Assembly (NCBI GenBank): GCA_015999745.1
Contig: JAECQP010000002.1
Coordinates: forward strand, 1-64,000
DNA from: Sphingobacteriia bacterium
GTDB taxonomy: Bacteria; Bacteroidota; Bacteroidia; Chitinophagales; Chitinophagaceae
DNA: 64,000 nucleotides
Reading direction: 5' to 3'
Shown here: in pieces, positions 26,797 through 35,843 of the stretch
Position numbering within the stretch: the stretch's first letter is position 1
Layout: each line of letters begins with the position of its first letter
Notes under the pieces: generated by a model
Seen by the model: the letters and a program-made list of their open reading frames with translations, nothing else
What the model was told of the DNA's origin: nothing
The model's database searches: none
Position numbers and translations under genes: made by a program

Positions 26797-26828
26797 TTAA
26801 AGCTCACTCACCGGTGAGCTTTAATTTT
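26797..26828 (+). terminator. terminator after sucB
   Basis: TTAAAGCTCAC-TCACCG-GTGAGCTTTAA, an 11-base perfect stem followed by TTTTA. It lies 27 bases after the sucB stop and ends just before the methyltransferase ATG at 26837. Confidence 0.85.
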
Positions 26829-26836
26829 ATCCGCGA

Positions 26837-28039
26837 ATGAGGTACGCACATCAATATGTAAAATCGGCTGTTGCGCTCTTGCAGACCTATAACGGATCTG
26901 TTCCACTGGCTGCTTTCCTGAAGCAATATTTTGCGCAGCACAAAAAATTTGGTTCCAAAGACCGGAAATATATTTCCCGGCTCTGTTACTATTATTTCAG
27001 ACTGGGGCATGCGGCCCGGATGCTTTCTGCTGAAGACGCCATCAGGCTGGCTGTTTACTGCTGCAATGATACTTCCTCCGAATGGGCAGAACTCTACAAC
27101 GAAAGCTGGCTGGGTCATTGGCCGGAACTGTTGCAGCAACGACTGGATTATGCCACATCGCTGTATCCTTCCTTCAGGCGGGAAGATATATTTCCTTTTC
27201 ACCAGGCGCTTTCTGCCGAAGTGAATGCAACTTTGTTCAGTGTATCGCACCTGGTGCAGCCGGATCTTTTTCTTCGCATCAGGCCGGGCAAAGCCAGATT
27301 GTTGCAGGCAGCATTAACCTCCTCCGGCGTTCCCTTTACCGTACTTTCTGAAACAGCATTGGCCCTGCCCAACGGTACCAACCTGGAGGGTATTGTTGAA
27401 ACAGACCGGGAAGGGGTGGTACAGGATTACAGTTCGCAGAGAGTAGGAGCATTACTGGAACTGGTGCAAGAGGAGTGGAATACCCGATCCACTGCACGCA
27501 CCGCTGCTCCCATTACGGTATGGGATTGCTGCGCAGCCAGCGGAGGAAAATCCATTCTTGCGAAAGACATATTGGGCAATATCCGGTTAACTGTTTCGGA
27601 TCTGAGAACCTCCATGCTGCACAACCTGGAACAACGCCTGCATAGGGCTGGCATCAATACCGGCAAAATGTTCAGAGCCGATCTTACCGTGCCCGATCAG
27701 GTACCTTCCGAACAGTTCAACCTGATCATTTGCGATGCACCCTGCTCCGGCAGCGGTACCTGGGGACGCACGCCGGAACAATTGTACTATTTTGAAGAAA
27801 AACAGGTAGATGCTTTTCAACAATTGCAACAAAAAATAACGTCCAATATTCTTGCCGCAGTAAAACCGGGTGGTTATCTCCTGTACATTACCTGTTCTGT
27901 ATTTGCCAGGGAAAATGAGGAAATGGTAAAGTTTATTCAGGCAGGATCGGACCTGCAACTGGTGCAACAGCAACTCATAAAAGGATATACGCAAAAAGCG
28001 GATACTATGTTTGCCGCATTGTTGCGCAGGCCGGCATAA
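26837..28039 (+). CDS. RsmB/NOP-family rRNA cytosine-C5 methyltransferase
   Basis: A 400-residue SAM-dependent RNA methyltransferase. The N-terminal helical part resembles NusB-like RsmB regions. The Rossmann domain has motif I WDCCAASGGKS, motif IV CDAPCSGSGTWGR with the catalytic or release Cys, and motif VI ITCSVFARENEEM with the second Cys; two cysteines are the RNA m5C hallmark. It targets 16S rRNA or another RNA. RsmB versus RsmF cannot be decided. It starts only nine bases after the sucB terminator, so its promoter must overlap that region. It converges with mnmA. Confidence 0.9.
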   Translation: MRYAHQYVKSAVALLQTYNGSVPLAAFLKQYFAQHKKFGSKDRKYISRLCYYYFRLGHAARMLSAEDAIRLAVYCCNDTSSEWAELYNESWLGHWPELLQQRLDYATSLYPSFRREDIFPFHQALSAEVNATLFSVSHLVQPDLFLRIRPGKARLLQAALTSSGVPFTVLSETALALPNGTNLEGIVETDREGVVQDYSSQRVGALLELVQEEWNTRSTARTAAPITVWDCCAASGGKSILAKDILGNIRLTVSDLRTSMLHNLEQRLHRAGINTGKMFRADLTVPDQVPSEQFNLIICDAPCSGSGTWGRTPEQLYYFEEKQVDAFQQLQQKITSNILAAVKPGGYLLYITCSVFARENEEMVKFIQAGSDLQLVQQQLIKGYTQKADTMFAALLRRPA

Positions 28040-28067
28040 TTCTGAGCTACTTCTGCCTGCGAAGGCG

Positions 28068-29177
28068 TTAACCCAATACCAGTTCTCCGCGCTGAATAAT
28101 TCCACCGCCAATTACATCGTTGCCTTCGTAGAATACAGCACTTTGTCCGGGTGCTATGCTTTTTACATTTTCATAGAAACGTACCCGCAGGCCATCTTCG
28201 GCATTGTATAAATGACTGAGCGATCCTTTGTCTTTATAACGGATCCGTGTAACGGTTTCCATGCCTTCGGTGATGCATTCGTATTTGATCATGTTGAGTT
28301 TGCCCACCAGCATATCGTTCTGCTCCAGGTCCGATTCGTCTCCCAATACAACGGTATTGGTGTCCGGATGAATGGAGGTAACATAAACGGGCCTGCCCAT
28401 GGCAATCTCTAGGCCCTTGCGCTGACCGATGGTATAAAACGGATAGCCTTTATGGGCTCCCAGTTTCTTTCCATTCTTGTCTACAAACCAGCCGCCGGCT
28501 ACTCTTTCTTCCAGGCCGGGTACCCGGTTTCTCAGAAATCCACGGTAATCGTTGTCGGGTACAAAACAGATTTCGTAACTCTCGCTTTTTTTGGCCAGTT
28601 CGGGGTATCCCATATCCATGGCCATCTGGCGGATTTCGGTTTTATGGTAGCCTCCCAGCGGCAGCATGGTCCTGCTCAGCAGTTCCTGGTCCAGTCCCCA
28701 AAGCACATAGCTCTGGTCTTTGGTTTCGTCGAGCCCCTTGCTGATATAATAGCGGTCATTGTGGTGCCGGTGGATTTTTGCGTAATGGCCCGTTGCAATA
28801 AATTCACAATCCATGGCATTGGCCCGCTTCAGCAGGGCGCGCCATTTAATATGAGTATTGCACATCACGCAGGGATTGGGGGTTCGCCCTGCAATGTATT
28901 CGTCTACAAAATTCTCAATCACAAAATCTCCGAACTCCTCGCGGATATCCAAAATGAAATGCGGGAATCCGTGGTGCACGGCAGCCTGGCGGGCATCATT
29001 GAATGAATCAATATTGCAACAACCCGTTTCCTTGCTGCTGCTGCCGCTGCTGGCATAATCCCATGTTTTCATGGTAATGCCGATCACTTCATATCCTTCG
29101 TTGTGAAGCATGAGGGCCGTAACAGTACTGTCAATACCTCCGCTCATGGCCACCAATACTTTTCCTTTACGACTCAT
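28068..29177 (-). CDS. mnmA: tRNA-specific 2-thiouridylase
   Basis: Inserts sulfur at U34 of tRNAs for Glu, Gln and Lys. I set the start at the ATG at 29177 (MSRKGKVLVAMSGG), giving 369 residues; the track extension to 29279 runs through the promoter. PP-loop: MSGGIDSTVTALML. The catalytic cysteines are in NPCVMCNTHIKW and YEICFVPDNDYRGF. C-terminal beta-barrel is complete. The -7 element TACTTTTG lies at 29202-29195 on the minus strand, 17 bases before the ATG. Confidence 0.96.
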   Translation of the reverse strand: MSRKGKVLVAMSGGIDSTVTALMLHNEGYEVIGITMKTWDYASSGSSSKETGCCNIDSFNDARQAAVHHGFPHFILDIREEFGDFVIENFVDEYIAGRTPNPCVMCNTHIKWRALLKRANAMDCEFIATGHYAKIHRHHNDRYYISKGLDETKDQSYVLWGLDQELLSRTMLPLGGYHKTEIRQMAMDMGYPELAKKSESYEICFVPDNDYRGFLRNRVPGLEERVAGGWFVDKNGKKLGAHKGYPFYTIGQRKGLEIAMGRPVYVTSIHPDTNTVVLGDESDLEQNDMLVGKLNMIKYECITEGMETVTRIRYKDKGSLSHLYNAEDGLRVRFYENVKSIAPGQSAVFYEGNDVIGGGIIQRGELVLG

Positions 29178-29194
29178 GGTAACTAAACTTTGTG

Positions 29195-29202
29195 CAAAAG
29201 TA
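29195..29202 (-). promoter_or_regulatory. mnmA promoter -7 element (TACTTTTG)
   Basis: Exact TAnnTTTG match on the minus strand, upstream of the mnmA ATG at 29177. Its position supports the shorter mnmA start. Confidence 0.55.
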
Positions 29203-29427
29203 GAACAACTGGGCTGAAAATGCCGGGCGGGGTAACCGCTGAAGGCCCCCGGGCCCTGTCGAAAAGCGAAAAAATCCATCTGCGGAAACTGAAAAGGCCC
29301 GATTGCCCCCTTTATAGGGGAGGGGAACCGCGGAAATGGCTGAAGAAACCGTGTTAAAAAACTTTTAGACCGTGGTTAATACGCATTTACTTAATTTCAT
29401 TTTTCGAATATTTATAAAAACAATACT

Positions 29428-29856
29428 ATGATCAAGTTAACAGCAATCGGTAATCTGGGCAGGGATGCAGTTTTGAATACCGTAAGTGGCAAGAATGTAA
29501 TCAATTTCACCGTGGCTCATACGGAGCGTTATAAGGATGCACAGGGTAACCAGAAAGACAAAACCATTTGGGTGGATTGTGCTTATTGGACGGAAAGAAC
29601 CGGTATTGCTCCTTACCTGAAAAAAGGAACACAGGTATATGTGGAAGGCCAGCCTGATGTCAGAACCTATACCACCAAGGAAGGTGTAAACGGTGCAACA
29701 CTCTCTTTGCGTGTTTCAAGTGTACAGTTACTGGGTAGCAGACCCAGTGAAGGTGGAAGCGCCGGCGGGTACCAGCCCGCACCTGCAGTAGCTTCACAGC
29801 CTTCTGCTCCGGCTGCGTCCGATATCACGGAAGCTTTTGATGATCTTCCTTTCTAA
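29428..29856 (+). CDS. ssb: single-stranded DNA-binding protein
   Basis: A 142-residue SSB. The OB fold covers residues 1-105: MIKLTAIGNLGRDAVL, VINFTVAHTERYKD, TIWVDCAYWTERTGIAPYLKKG and VYVEGQPDVRTYTTKEG. A Gly/Ser/Pro/Ala-rich tail leads to the acidic tip EAFDDLPF, the conserved peptide that recruits partner proteins. Stand-alone gene with its own terminator. The 250 bases before it are a divergent promoter region with mnmA, unusually GC-rich in the middle (GGCCCCCGGGCCC-like) and with a CCCCTTTATAGGGG hairpin of no known role. Confidence 0.95.
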   Translation: MIKLTAIGNLGRDAVLNTVSGKNVINFTVAHTERYKDAQGNQKDKTIWVDCAYWTERTGIAPYLKKGTQVYVEGQPDVRTYTTKEGVNGATLSLRVSSVQLLGSRPSEGGSAGGYQPAPAVASQPSAPAASDITEAFDDLPF

Positions 29857-29882
29857 ACAAAGCAACGCATTACGCATATAAG

Positions 29883-29904
29883 GGATGGCTTGCCATCCTT
29901 TTTT
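29883..29904 (+). terminator. ssb terminator
   Basis: GGATGGC-TT-GCCATCC followed by six T. It lies 26 bases after the ssb stop and 25 before the next ATG. Confidence 0.8.
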
Positions 29905-29929
29905 ATTTTCAAAAACATAATTTTACGGA

Positions 29930-31006
29930 ATGCAGGTATATCCCTACGATCAATTGTACCGGTTTACACAGGATGTTTTTATAGCAATGGGTTGCAGCGC
30001 AACTGATGCCACTACGGCTACAGAAGTGTTGTTGTCGGCCGACCTTAGAGGCATTGACAGTCATGGTGTGGCCCGGCTCAGCGGTTATGTGCGTTTGTGG
30101 CAATCCAAACGGATCAACACCCGCCCTTCCATCCGGATCATTCATGAAACGCCCTCCACGGCCGTGATAGACGGCGATGCCGGCCTTGGGCTGGTGGTAG
30201 CGCCATTTGCCATGCAGGTAGCCATCGATAAGGCAAAGCAGGTAGGAACGGGATGGGTTAGTGTGCAAAACTCCAATCATTTTGGGATAGCGGGTTATCA
30301 TGCCATGATGGCCCTGCAACAGGATATGATCGGTATGGCTATGACCAATGCCAGTGCATTGGTTGCACCTACTTTTTCCATAGAAAAAATGCTGGGGACC
30401 AATCCGATTGCGGTAGCCGTTCCCGCAGGGGAGGAGCCGCCCTTTGTGGCCGATATGGCCACTACTACAGCAGCCAACGGAAAACTGGAAATCCTGCAGC
30501 GCAAAAATGCCGAAGCACCATTGGGTTGGGTGCAGGATGAAAACGGGGAACCCAGTACTGATGCAAATATTCTGAAGAAAAAAGGCGCCCTGCTCCCTCT
30601 GGGAAGCGACCGGGAACACGGCAGCCACAAGGGATATGCGCTGGGAAGTATTGTAGATATTTTCTCTGCCGTGTTGAGCGGCGCTTCTTATGGCCCCTGG
30701 GCACCGCCTTTTCCCGCATATGTCCCCATGCCGGAAAACATGCCGGGCAAAGGGTTGGGACATTTCTTCGGCGCCATGAGGGTAGATGCGTTCAGGCCTG
30801 CGGACGAATTTAAAATGCATATGGATCATTGGATCAAACGCTTCCGTCAGGCAAAACCTGCAGCAGAACAGGAGCGCGTACTGATACCGGGAGATCCTGA
30901 ACGGGAAATGGAAGTGGTGCGAAGAATTGAAGGTATCCCGTTGCTGGACCCTGTGGTGGAAGACCTGAAGCAAACCGGCATGATTTTTAATATCAATGGA
31001 TTATAG
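29930..31006 (+). CDS. malate/L-lactate dehydrogenase family (Ldh2/YlbC-type) oxidoreductase
   Basis: A 358-residue NAD(P)-dependent dehydrogenase of the Ldh2 family, unrelated to the Rossmann malate dehydrogenases. Family blocks: ADLRGIDSHGVARLSGY (catalytic His), NSNHFGIAGYHAMMA (substrate-binding), GTNPIAVAVPAGEE and SHKGYALGSIVDIFSA. Members reduce pyruvate, oxaloacetate, delta1-piperideine-2-carboxylate or ureidoglycolate; the substrate cannot be determined here. Its TAG stop shares its last base with the GTG start of the following GH19 gene, indicating translational coupling. Cytoplasmic. Confidence 0.9.
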   Translation: MQVYPYDQLYRFTQDVFIAMGCSATDATTATEVLLSADLRGIDSHGVARLSGYVRLWQSKRINTRPSIRIIHETPSTAVIDGDAGLGLVVAPFAMQVAIDKAKQVGTGWVSVQNSNHFGIAGYHAMMALQQDMIGMAMTNASALVAPTFSIEKMLGTNPIAVAVPAGEEPPFVADMATTTAANGKLEILQRKNAEAPLGWVQDENGEPSTDANILKKKGALLPLGSDREHGSHKGYALGSIVDIFSAVLSGASYGPWAPPFPAYVPMPENMPGKGLGHFFGAMRVDAFRPADEFKMHMDHWIKRFRQAKPAAEQERVLIPGDPEREMEVVRRIEGIPLLDPVVEDLKQTGMIFNINGL

Positions 31007-31866
31007 TGTTTCGTTTATTCCGATATGGTTTGATGCTGTTGGGCTGCATGGCGGTCATAACCCTGCATGCACAGTCCTTACCGCCTGTAAGTAAATACAT
31101 CAGCCGGAAACAATGGAACCAGTTGTTCCCCAACCGTTATGCGGTATCGAAGGAAAGATCAGGCTATGCCGCTGCGGTTGCGCAGAAAGATTTTTATTCC
31201 TATGATGCTTTTATTAAAGCAGCCAAACGCTTTCCAAACTTTCTGGCAAAGGGTTCCACCGTGCAGAAAAAAAGAGAGCTCGCCGCGTTCCTGGCCAATA
31301 TTGCCCATGAAACCAGCGGTGGATGGGAGGAAGCACCGGGCGGCTATTTTGCCTGGGGACTTTATTTCCTGGAAGAACGGGGTTGTTCCAACGGATGCGC
31401 GCATTACAGCGATACCAGCAAGAAAAAATTTCCGCCCATGCCCGGCCGGTCCTATCACGGAAGGGGCCCCATGCAGTTGAGTTGGAACTATAACTATGCG
31501 CAATTCAGCAGTTTTTATTTTAAAAACCAGCAGATTCTCTTAAACAATCCTTCCCTGCTGGCTACCGATCCGGTACTGAGTTTTGCCTCGGCCATCTGGT
31601 TCTGGGTAACCCCGCAATATCCTAAGCCATCCTGCCATGAAATCATGTCTGGTAAATGGATTCCCGAAAAAAAGGACAGTATCGCCGGGAGACTTCCCGG
31701 CTTTGGTGCAGTAATGAATGTCATTAACGGAGGAATAGAATGCGGAGGAACAAATTCGCAGAAAGCCGCATACAGATTAAATTATTATACATATTTCTGC
31801 CGCTATTTTAAAGTGGACCCCGGTCCGGCCATGAGTTGTGAAAATCAACGCCCGTTTGGATTATAG
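31006..31866 (+). CDS. secreted GH19 chitinase-like glycosidase
   Basis: The 286-residue protein starts at a GTG that overlaps the upstream stop (TAGTG), then has a signal peptide (LMLLGCMAVITLHAQS). The GH19 fold is recognisable: catalytic Glu in AHETSGGW, then PGRSYHGRGPMQLSWNYNY (a family signature), and GFGAVMNVINGGIECGG. Three or four Cys pairs suit a secreted protein. Substrate may be chitin or peptidoglycan. It is odd to find an exported hydrolase coupled to a cytoplasmic dehydrogenase. The end of the gene lies 24 bases before the lysC promoter. Confidence 0.9.
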   Translation: MFRLFRYGLMLLGCMAVITLHAQSLPPVSKYISRKQWNQLFPNRYAVSKERSGYAAAVAQKDFYSYDAFIKAAKRFPNFLAKGSTVQKKRELAAFLANIAHETSGGWEEAPGGYFAWGLYFLEERGCSNGCAHYSDTSKKKFPPMPGRSYHGRGPMQLSWNYNYAQFSSFYFKNQQILLNNPSLLATDPVLSFASAIWFWVTPQYPKPSCHEIMSGKWIPEKKDSIAGRLPGFGAVMNVINGGIECGGTNSQKAAYRLNYYTYFCRYFKVDPGPAMSCENQRPFGL

Positions 31867-31890
31867 CCTGTTAATGTGGCGCAGGTAAGT

Positions 31891-31898
31891 TACATTTG
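31891..31898 (+). promoter_or_regulatory. lysC promoter -7 element (TACATTTG)
   Basis: Exact TAnnTTTG match, 41 bases before the lysC ATG and just after the GH19 stop. Confidence 0.5.
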
Positions 31899-31939
31899 CA
31901 TCCAATATCAAATTACCATTATTTAAATCGGAAGGTCTT

Positions 31940-33259
31940 ATGAAAGTTATGAAGTTCGGAGGCACCAGTGTGGGAAAGCCGGAACGTATGCATGAAGTGG
32001 CGCAATTAATTACCAAAGATGATACACAGAAAATCGTTGTATTGAGCGCACTGAGCGGTACTACCAATGCATTGGTGGAAATCAGCAATCACCTGGCGGG
32101 AGGGGATCGTGCTGCAGCAGAAAACAGGATTGATCTGTTGCTGGAGCACTATCAGAATTTTATTCAGCAACTGGTTGTTACAGAAGAATACAGGAAAAAA
32201 GCCAACGATGTGATCGCAGAGCATTTTGAATTTCTGCGCATCATTCTCCGCATCTCTTTCAGTGAAGCGCTGAACAAGGATATCCTGGCACAGGGCGAAC
32301 TGATGAGTACCAAACTCTTTTGTGTGTACCTCCGGGAAAAAGGTATTGACCATGCATTGCTGCCTGCACTGGAGTTCATGCTGATTGATGCCAACGAAGA
32401 ACCGCAGCTGGATATGATTAAAGTGAAGCTGGCGGAACAACTGAAGCTGCACGCCGATAAAAAAATTCTGGTTACACAGGGATATATCTGCCGTAATGCA
32501 AGGGGAGAGGTTGATAACCTGAAGCGGGGAGGAAGCGATTATACCGCTTCACTGGTTGCGGCGGCAAGCCATGCCACCGTATGTGAAATCTGGACCGATA
32601 TAGATGGCATGCACAACAACGATCCGCGTGTGGTTCCCAGAACAGTGGCCATTGAACAACTCAGCTTCGACGAAGCTGCGGAACTGGCTTATTTTGGCGC
32701 CAAGATCCTGCACCCAACCTGTATCTGGCCTGCACAGCTGGAAAACGTTCCGGTACGCCTGCTGAATACGATGCAGCCCGAGGCGCCCGGCACGGTGATT
32801 ACCAAGGAAGCCGGAAGTGTTGGTGTTAAAGCCGTAGCAGCCAAGGACGGGATTATTGCCATCAAGATCAAGAGCAGCAGAATGTTGCTGGCCTATGGTT
32901 TCCTGCGCAAAGTATTTGAAGTGTTTGAGAAGTATAAGACCTCTATAGATATGATCACCACTTCCGAAGTGGCGGTCTCCGTAACCATCGATACCGATCA
33001 GTTTTTAGCGCAGATCGTGAAAGAACTGGAGCCATTCGGATCTGTGGATATTGAAAAAAATCAGACCATTGTATCGATTGTAGGGAATGAAATTGCCCAG
33101 ACCAAACATGTGTTGCAACGTCTTTTTGAATCTTTGAAAGAGGTGCCGGTAACCATGGTGAGTTATGGTGGCAGCCCGCATAATATTTCTTTGCTGGTTC
33201 CCGGAACAGAAAAAAATAAAACCCTGCAACTGCTGAACAGCGGTTTGTTTGGATTATAA
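31940..33259 (+). CDS. lysC: aspartate kinase, monofunctional
   Basis: Phosphorylates aspartate at the head of Lys, Thr and Met synthesis. The 439-residue protein opens with VMKFGGTSVGK, has the catalytic kinase domain with GGSDYTASLVAA and WTDIDGMHNNDPR, and two C-terminal ACT regions (around residues 300-365 and 375-435; DMITTSEVAVSVTID is typical) for feedback control. It is not fused to homoserine dehydrogenase, unlike ThrA. It has its own promoter at 31891. The feedback inhibitor cannot be read from the sequence. Confidence 0.95.
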   Translation: MKVMKFGGTSVGKPERMHEVAQLITKDDTQKIVVLSALSGTTNALVEISNHLAGGDRAAAENRIDLLLEHYQNFIQQLVVTEEYRKKANDVIAEHFEFLRIILRISFSEALNKDILAQGELMSTKLFCVYLREKGIDHALLPALEFMLIDANEEPQLDMIKVKLAEQLKLHADKKILVTQGYICRNARGEVDNLKRGGSDYTASLVAAASHATVCEIWTDIDGMHNNDPRVVPRTVAIEQLSFDEAAELAYFGAKILHPTCIWPAQLENVPVRLLNTMQPEAPGTVITKEAGSVGVKAVAAKDGIIAIKIKSSRMLLAYGFLRKVFEVFEKYKTSIDMITTSEVAVSVTIDTDQFLAQIVKELEPFGSVDIEKNQTIVSIVGNEIAQTKHVLQRLFESLKEVPVTMVSYGGSPHNISLLVPGTEKNKTLQLLNSGLFGL

Positions 33260-33334
33260 TATTGAAAAGTATAAGCGGTTCATGCGGCGAATGGAGAATA
33301 TTTAAATTGCGGGCCAATTAAACAGCGATATACA

Positions 33335-34738
33335 ATGAATGAATTATTGCGGAAGGATGCGGCAGAGATGGCCAACTTGCTGGAACAGGTGAAATTACAG
33401 GGTGTCCATTACCTGGAACAGGTCAGCCAACGGTCTACCAATGCGCAGCAGGCAGTTGCGCTTCAACATGATTTGCCTGCAGAAGGCGTAGGGGCTGAAG
33501 CTGCGCTCCGCGAATTCAATCAGCGTTTTGAACCCGTTATGGCCGCAACCAGCGGTCCCCGTTACTGGGGCTTTGTGACCGGAGGCTCAACACCGGCTTC
33601 TATCGCAGGCGACTGGCTTACTTCCGTGTACGACCAGAACTCCTTTGCCGTAAAAGGCTTGGGAGATATTTCTGCCAATATAGAACTGGAAACCATTCAG
33701 CTGCTGCTGAACCTGCTGGAACTGCCCGGTGATTTCCTGGGTGGATTTGTAACAGGCGCCACCGTGTCTAATTTTACCTGCCTGGCGGTAGCCCGGCAAT
33801 GGGTCGGAAAACAATCCGGAGAAGATATTGCCAAAGACGGCCTGAGTGGCCCGGTGCATATTCTTTCCGCAACACCGCATTCCTCCGCTATTAAATCGCT
33901 CTCGCTACTGGGCATTGGCAGTAACCAACTCATTGCGGTGAAAACGGAGGAAGGGAACCGGGAATCTATGCTGGTAGCTGATCTGGAAAACAAAATAGCC
34001 GCACTGCACGGACAACCATTTATACTGATCTCGAGCGGAGGCACCGTGAACACAGTAGACTTTGATGATTTTGCCGCTATTGCCGTACTGAAAAATAAAT
34101 ATAATTTCTGGTGGCATATTGATGCTGCATTCGGAGGTTTTGCCGCCTGTTCCGATGCGCACAAACATTTGCTGAAAGGATGGGAGGGCGCAGACAGTAT
34201 TACGGTAGACTGCCATAAATGGCTAAATGTGCCGTATGAAAGTGCAGTATTCCTGGTTAAAAACCAGCACCGCTTATTGCAGGTGGAAACCTTTCAGAAC
34301 TCCAATGCGCCATACCTGGGAGACCCTTTGGAAAATTTCAGCTACATGAATTTCCTTCCGGAAAATTCCCGCAGGCTCAAGGCCCTGCCTGCATGGTTCT
34401 CGCTGAAAGCGTATGGTAAACAGGGATACAAAGACATCGTGGAAAATTGCATCGGGCTTGCGCAACAATTTGGACAATACATAGCGCAGAGTCCTCACTT
34501 TGAATTACTCGCTCCTGTGCGGCTCAACACCGTTTGTTTTACATTGAAACAGCCCGATGGTGCAGACCGTGCCACTGAATTTTTACATCAACTGAACAGC
34601 ACCGGAAAAGTGTTTATGACACCAACTGTATACAAAGGCAAAAAAGGCATCAGGGCTGCATTGGTGAACTGGCGCACTACTGCAGATGATCTGCATATTG
34701 TTCAAACATTAATGGAGCAGGTGATTGCGAAGTTGTAA
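33335..34738 (+). CDS. group II PLP-dependent amino acid decarboxylase-like protein
   Basis: A 467-residue fold-type I PLP enzyme. The PLP lysine is in VDCHKWLNVPYESAVF, the DxHKW motif of the Glu/aromatic amino acid decarboxylases; WHIDAAFGGFA gives the Asp that contacts the pyridine nitrogen. The family also includes sphingosine-phosphate lyase-like enzymes. Substrate unknown: DABA, glutamate, aspartate and aromatic acids are all possible. It follows lysC by 75 bases on the same strand, but a shared pathway is not evident. Cytoplasmic. Confidence 0.85.
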   Translation: MNELLRKDAAEMANLLEQVKLQGVHYLEQVSQRSTNAQQAVALQHDLPAEGVGAEAALREFNQRFEPVMAATSGPRYWGFVTGGSTPASIAGDWLTSVYDQNSFAVKGLGDISANIELETIQLLLNLLELPGDFLGGFVTGATVSNFTCLAVARQWVGKQSGEDIAKDGLSGPVHILSATPHSSAIKSLSLLGIGSNQLIAVKTEEGNRESMLVADLENKIAALHGQPFILISSGGTVNTVDFDDFAAIAVLKNKYNFWWHIDAAFGGFAACSDAHKHLLKGWEGADSITVDCHKWLNVPYESAVFLVKNQHRLLQVETFQNSNAPYLGDPLENFSYMNFLPENSRRLKALPAWFSLKAYGKQGYKDIVENCIGLAQQFGQYIAQSPHFELLAPVRLNTVCFTLKQPDGADRATEFLHQLNSTGKVFMTPTVYKGKKGIRAALVNWRTTADDLHIVQTLMEQVIAKL

Positions 34739-34785
34739 TCCATTTATTCATTGCTGTTGTTGCAGGTATTCGTAGATTTACCGCA

Positions 34786-35760
34786 ATGAAGCCTTTGTTC
34801 AGAGAAAGAATCATCAACCGGATCCTCAGAAGCAAATACAAAAACACTGCTGAGAAGTCTTCCTATTCCGGTTATGAGATCGCAAAATCTGTGAGTGAAT
34901 TCAAGCGCTACCTGTTGTCGCAAATCAGGGATGTTGTATACATCACCATCGGTATTTTTTCCGCTGCCTTTGGCCTTGAAAGCTTTTTATTGCCCAATAG
35001 TTTTATTGACGGTGGTGCAACCGGTATTTCCCTGCTTGCCGCCCGGTTGTTTCATGTGCCCGTGTATGTGTTCATTGTGTTGGTGAACATTCCGTTTCTG
35101 ATTATGGGATTGAATGTGATCAGCAAACAGTTTGCCATCAAAGCAAGCCTGGCCATCATTGGCCTTGCCTTTGTGCTGGCCACTGTTCATTTCCCGGAAG
35201 TGACCCACGATAAACTGCTGGTGGCGGTATTTGGCGGATTCTTCCTGGGTGCGGGTATCGGTCTCTCTGTAAGAGGGGGTGGGGTGCTGGATGGAACGGA
35301 GGTATTGGCCATTCACCTGAGCCGGAAATTTGGGACCACCATTGGCGATATCATTACCCTGATCAATATCATCATCTTTTCTGCAGCAGCTTACCTCCTT
35401 TCGATGGAAACAGCGCTTTATTCGATGCTCACCTATCTGGCCGCATCCAAAACACTGGATTTTATCATTGTGGGTGTGGAGGAATACACCGGTGTTACCA
35501 TTGTATCGGTTCACAGCGACGAAATCCGTGCAATGATTATCGATGTACTGGGCCGTGGCGTTACTGTGTACCGGGGTAAACGCGGATTTGGTAAACACGG
35601 GCACACGCATGAAACCGATATTGTTTACACGGTGGTAACCAGGCTGGAGATCAGCAAACTGAATGGAGAAATTTCCAAGATAGATCCCAATGCATTTGTG
35701 GTGATGAACAGCATCAAAGACACCAGGGGCGGTATGATCAAGAAACGGCCAATGCATTAG
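34786..35760 (+). CDS. YitT-family membrane protein (DUF161 plus DUF2179)
   Basis: The 324-residue protein has about five or six membrane helices between residues 40 and 215 (VYITIGIFSAAFGLESFLLP, then FIDGGATGISLLAAR) and a soluble C-terminal DUF2179 domain (TGVTIVSVHSDEIRAMIIDVLGRGVTVYRGKRGF). The AF-like GGATG motif is typical of YitT proteins. Function unproven; the DUF2179 domain is thought to be regulatory. It differs from many homologues by a longer basic N-terminus (about 35 residues). A hairpin terminator follows between it and queA. Confidence 0.85.
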   Translation: MKPLFRERIINRILRSKYKNTAEKSSYSGYEIAKSVSEFKRYLLSQIRDVVYITIGIFSAAFGLESFLLPNSFIDGGATGISLLAARLFHVPVYVFIVLVNIPFLIMGLNVISKQFAIKASLAIIGLAFVLATVHFPEVTHDKLLVAVFGGFFLGAGIGLSVRGGGVLDGTEVLAIHLSRKFGTTIGDIITLINIIIFSAAAYLLSMETALYSMLTYLAASKTLDFIIVGVEEYTGVTIVSVHSDEIRAMIIDVLGRGVTVYRGKRGFGKHGHTHETDIVYTVVTRLEISKLNGEISKIDPNAFVVMNSIKDTRGGMIKKRPMH

Positions 35761-35803
35761 CGCGCCTCATTGTTGCGCGCCGGCCTGAACGCAGCGCATA
35801 AAA

Positions 35804-35825
35804 AAAGCGGGGCAGGCCCCGCTTT
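35804..35825. terminator. bidirectional terminator between YitT gene and queA
   Basis: AAAGCGGGG-CAGG-CCCCGCTTT, a perfect 9-base stem, with an A-run on the left (U-tract for queA on the minus strand) and a T-rich right side. The two convergent genes stop either side of it. Confidence 0.85.
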
Positions 35826-35843
35826 CAATTTTCTCCACCGGTA

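Noticed and set aside
29909-30973. 354-codon minus-strand ORF opposite the Ldh2-type gene
   Set aside because: Antisense shadow of a well-conserved enzyme; no motif and no promoter.
34987-35757. 256-codon minus-strand ORF opposite the YitT-type gene
   Set aside because: Antisense shadow; the plus-strand membrane protein has clear DUF161 and DUF2179 signatures.
35761-35803. GCGCGCC...GCGCGCCGGCC repeats after the YitT gene as a mobile element end
   Set aside because: Short GC-rich repeat without partner repeat or target duplication; simpler as part of the terminator region.
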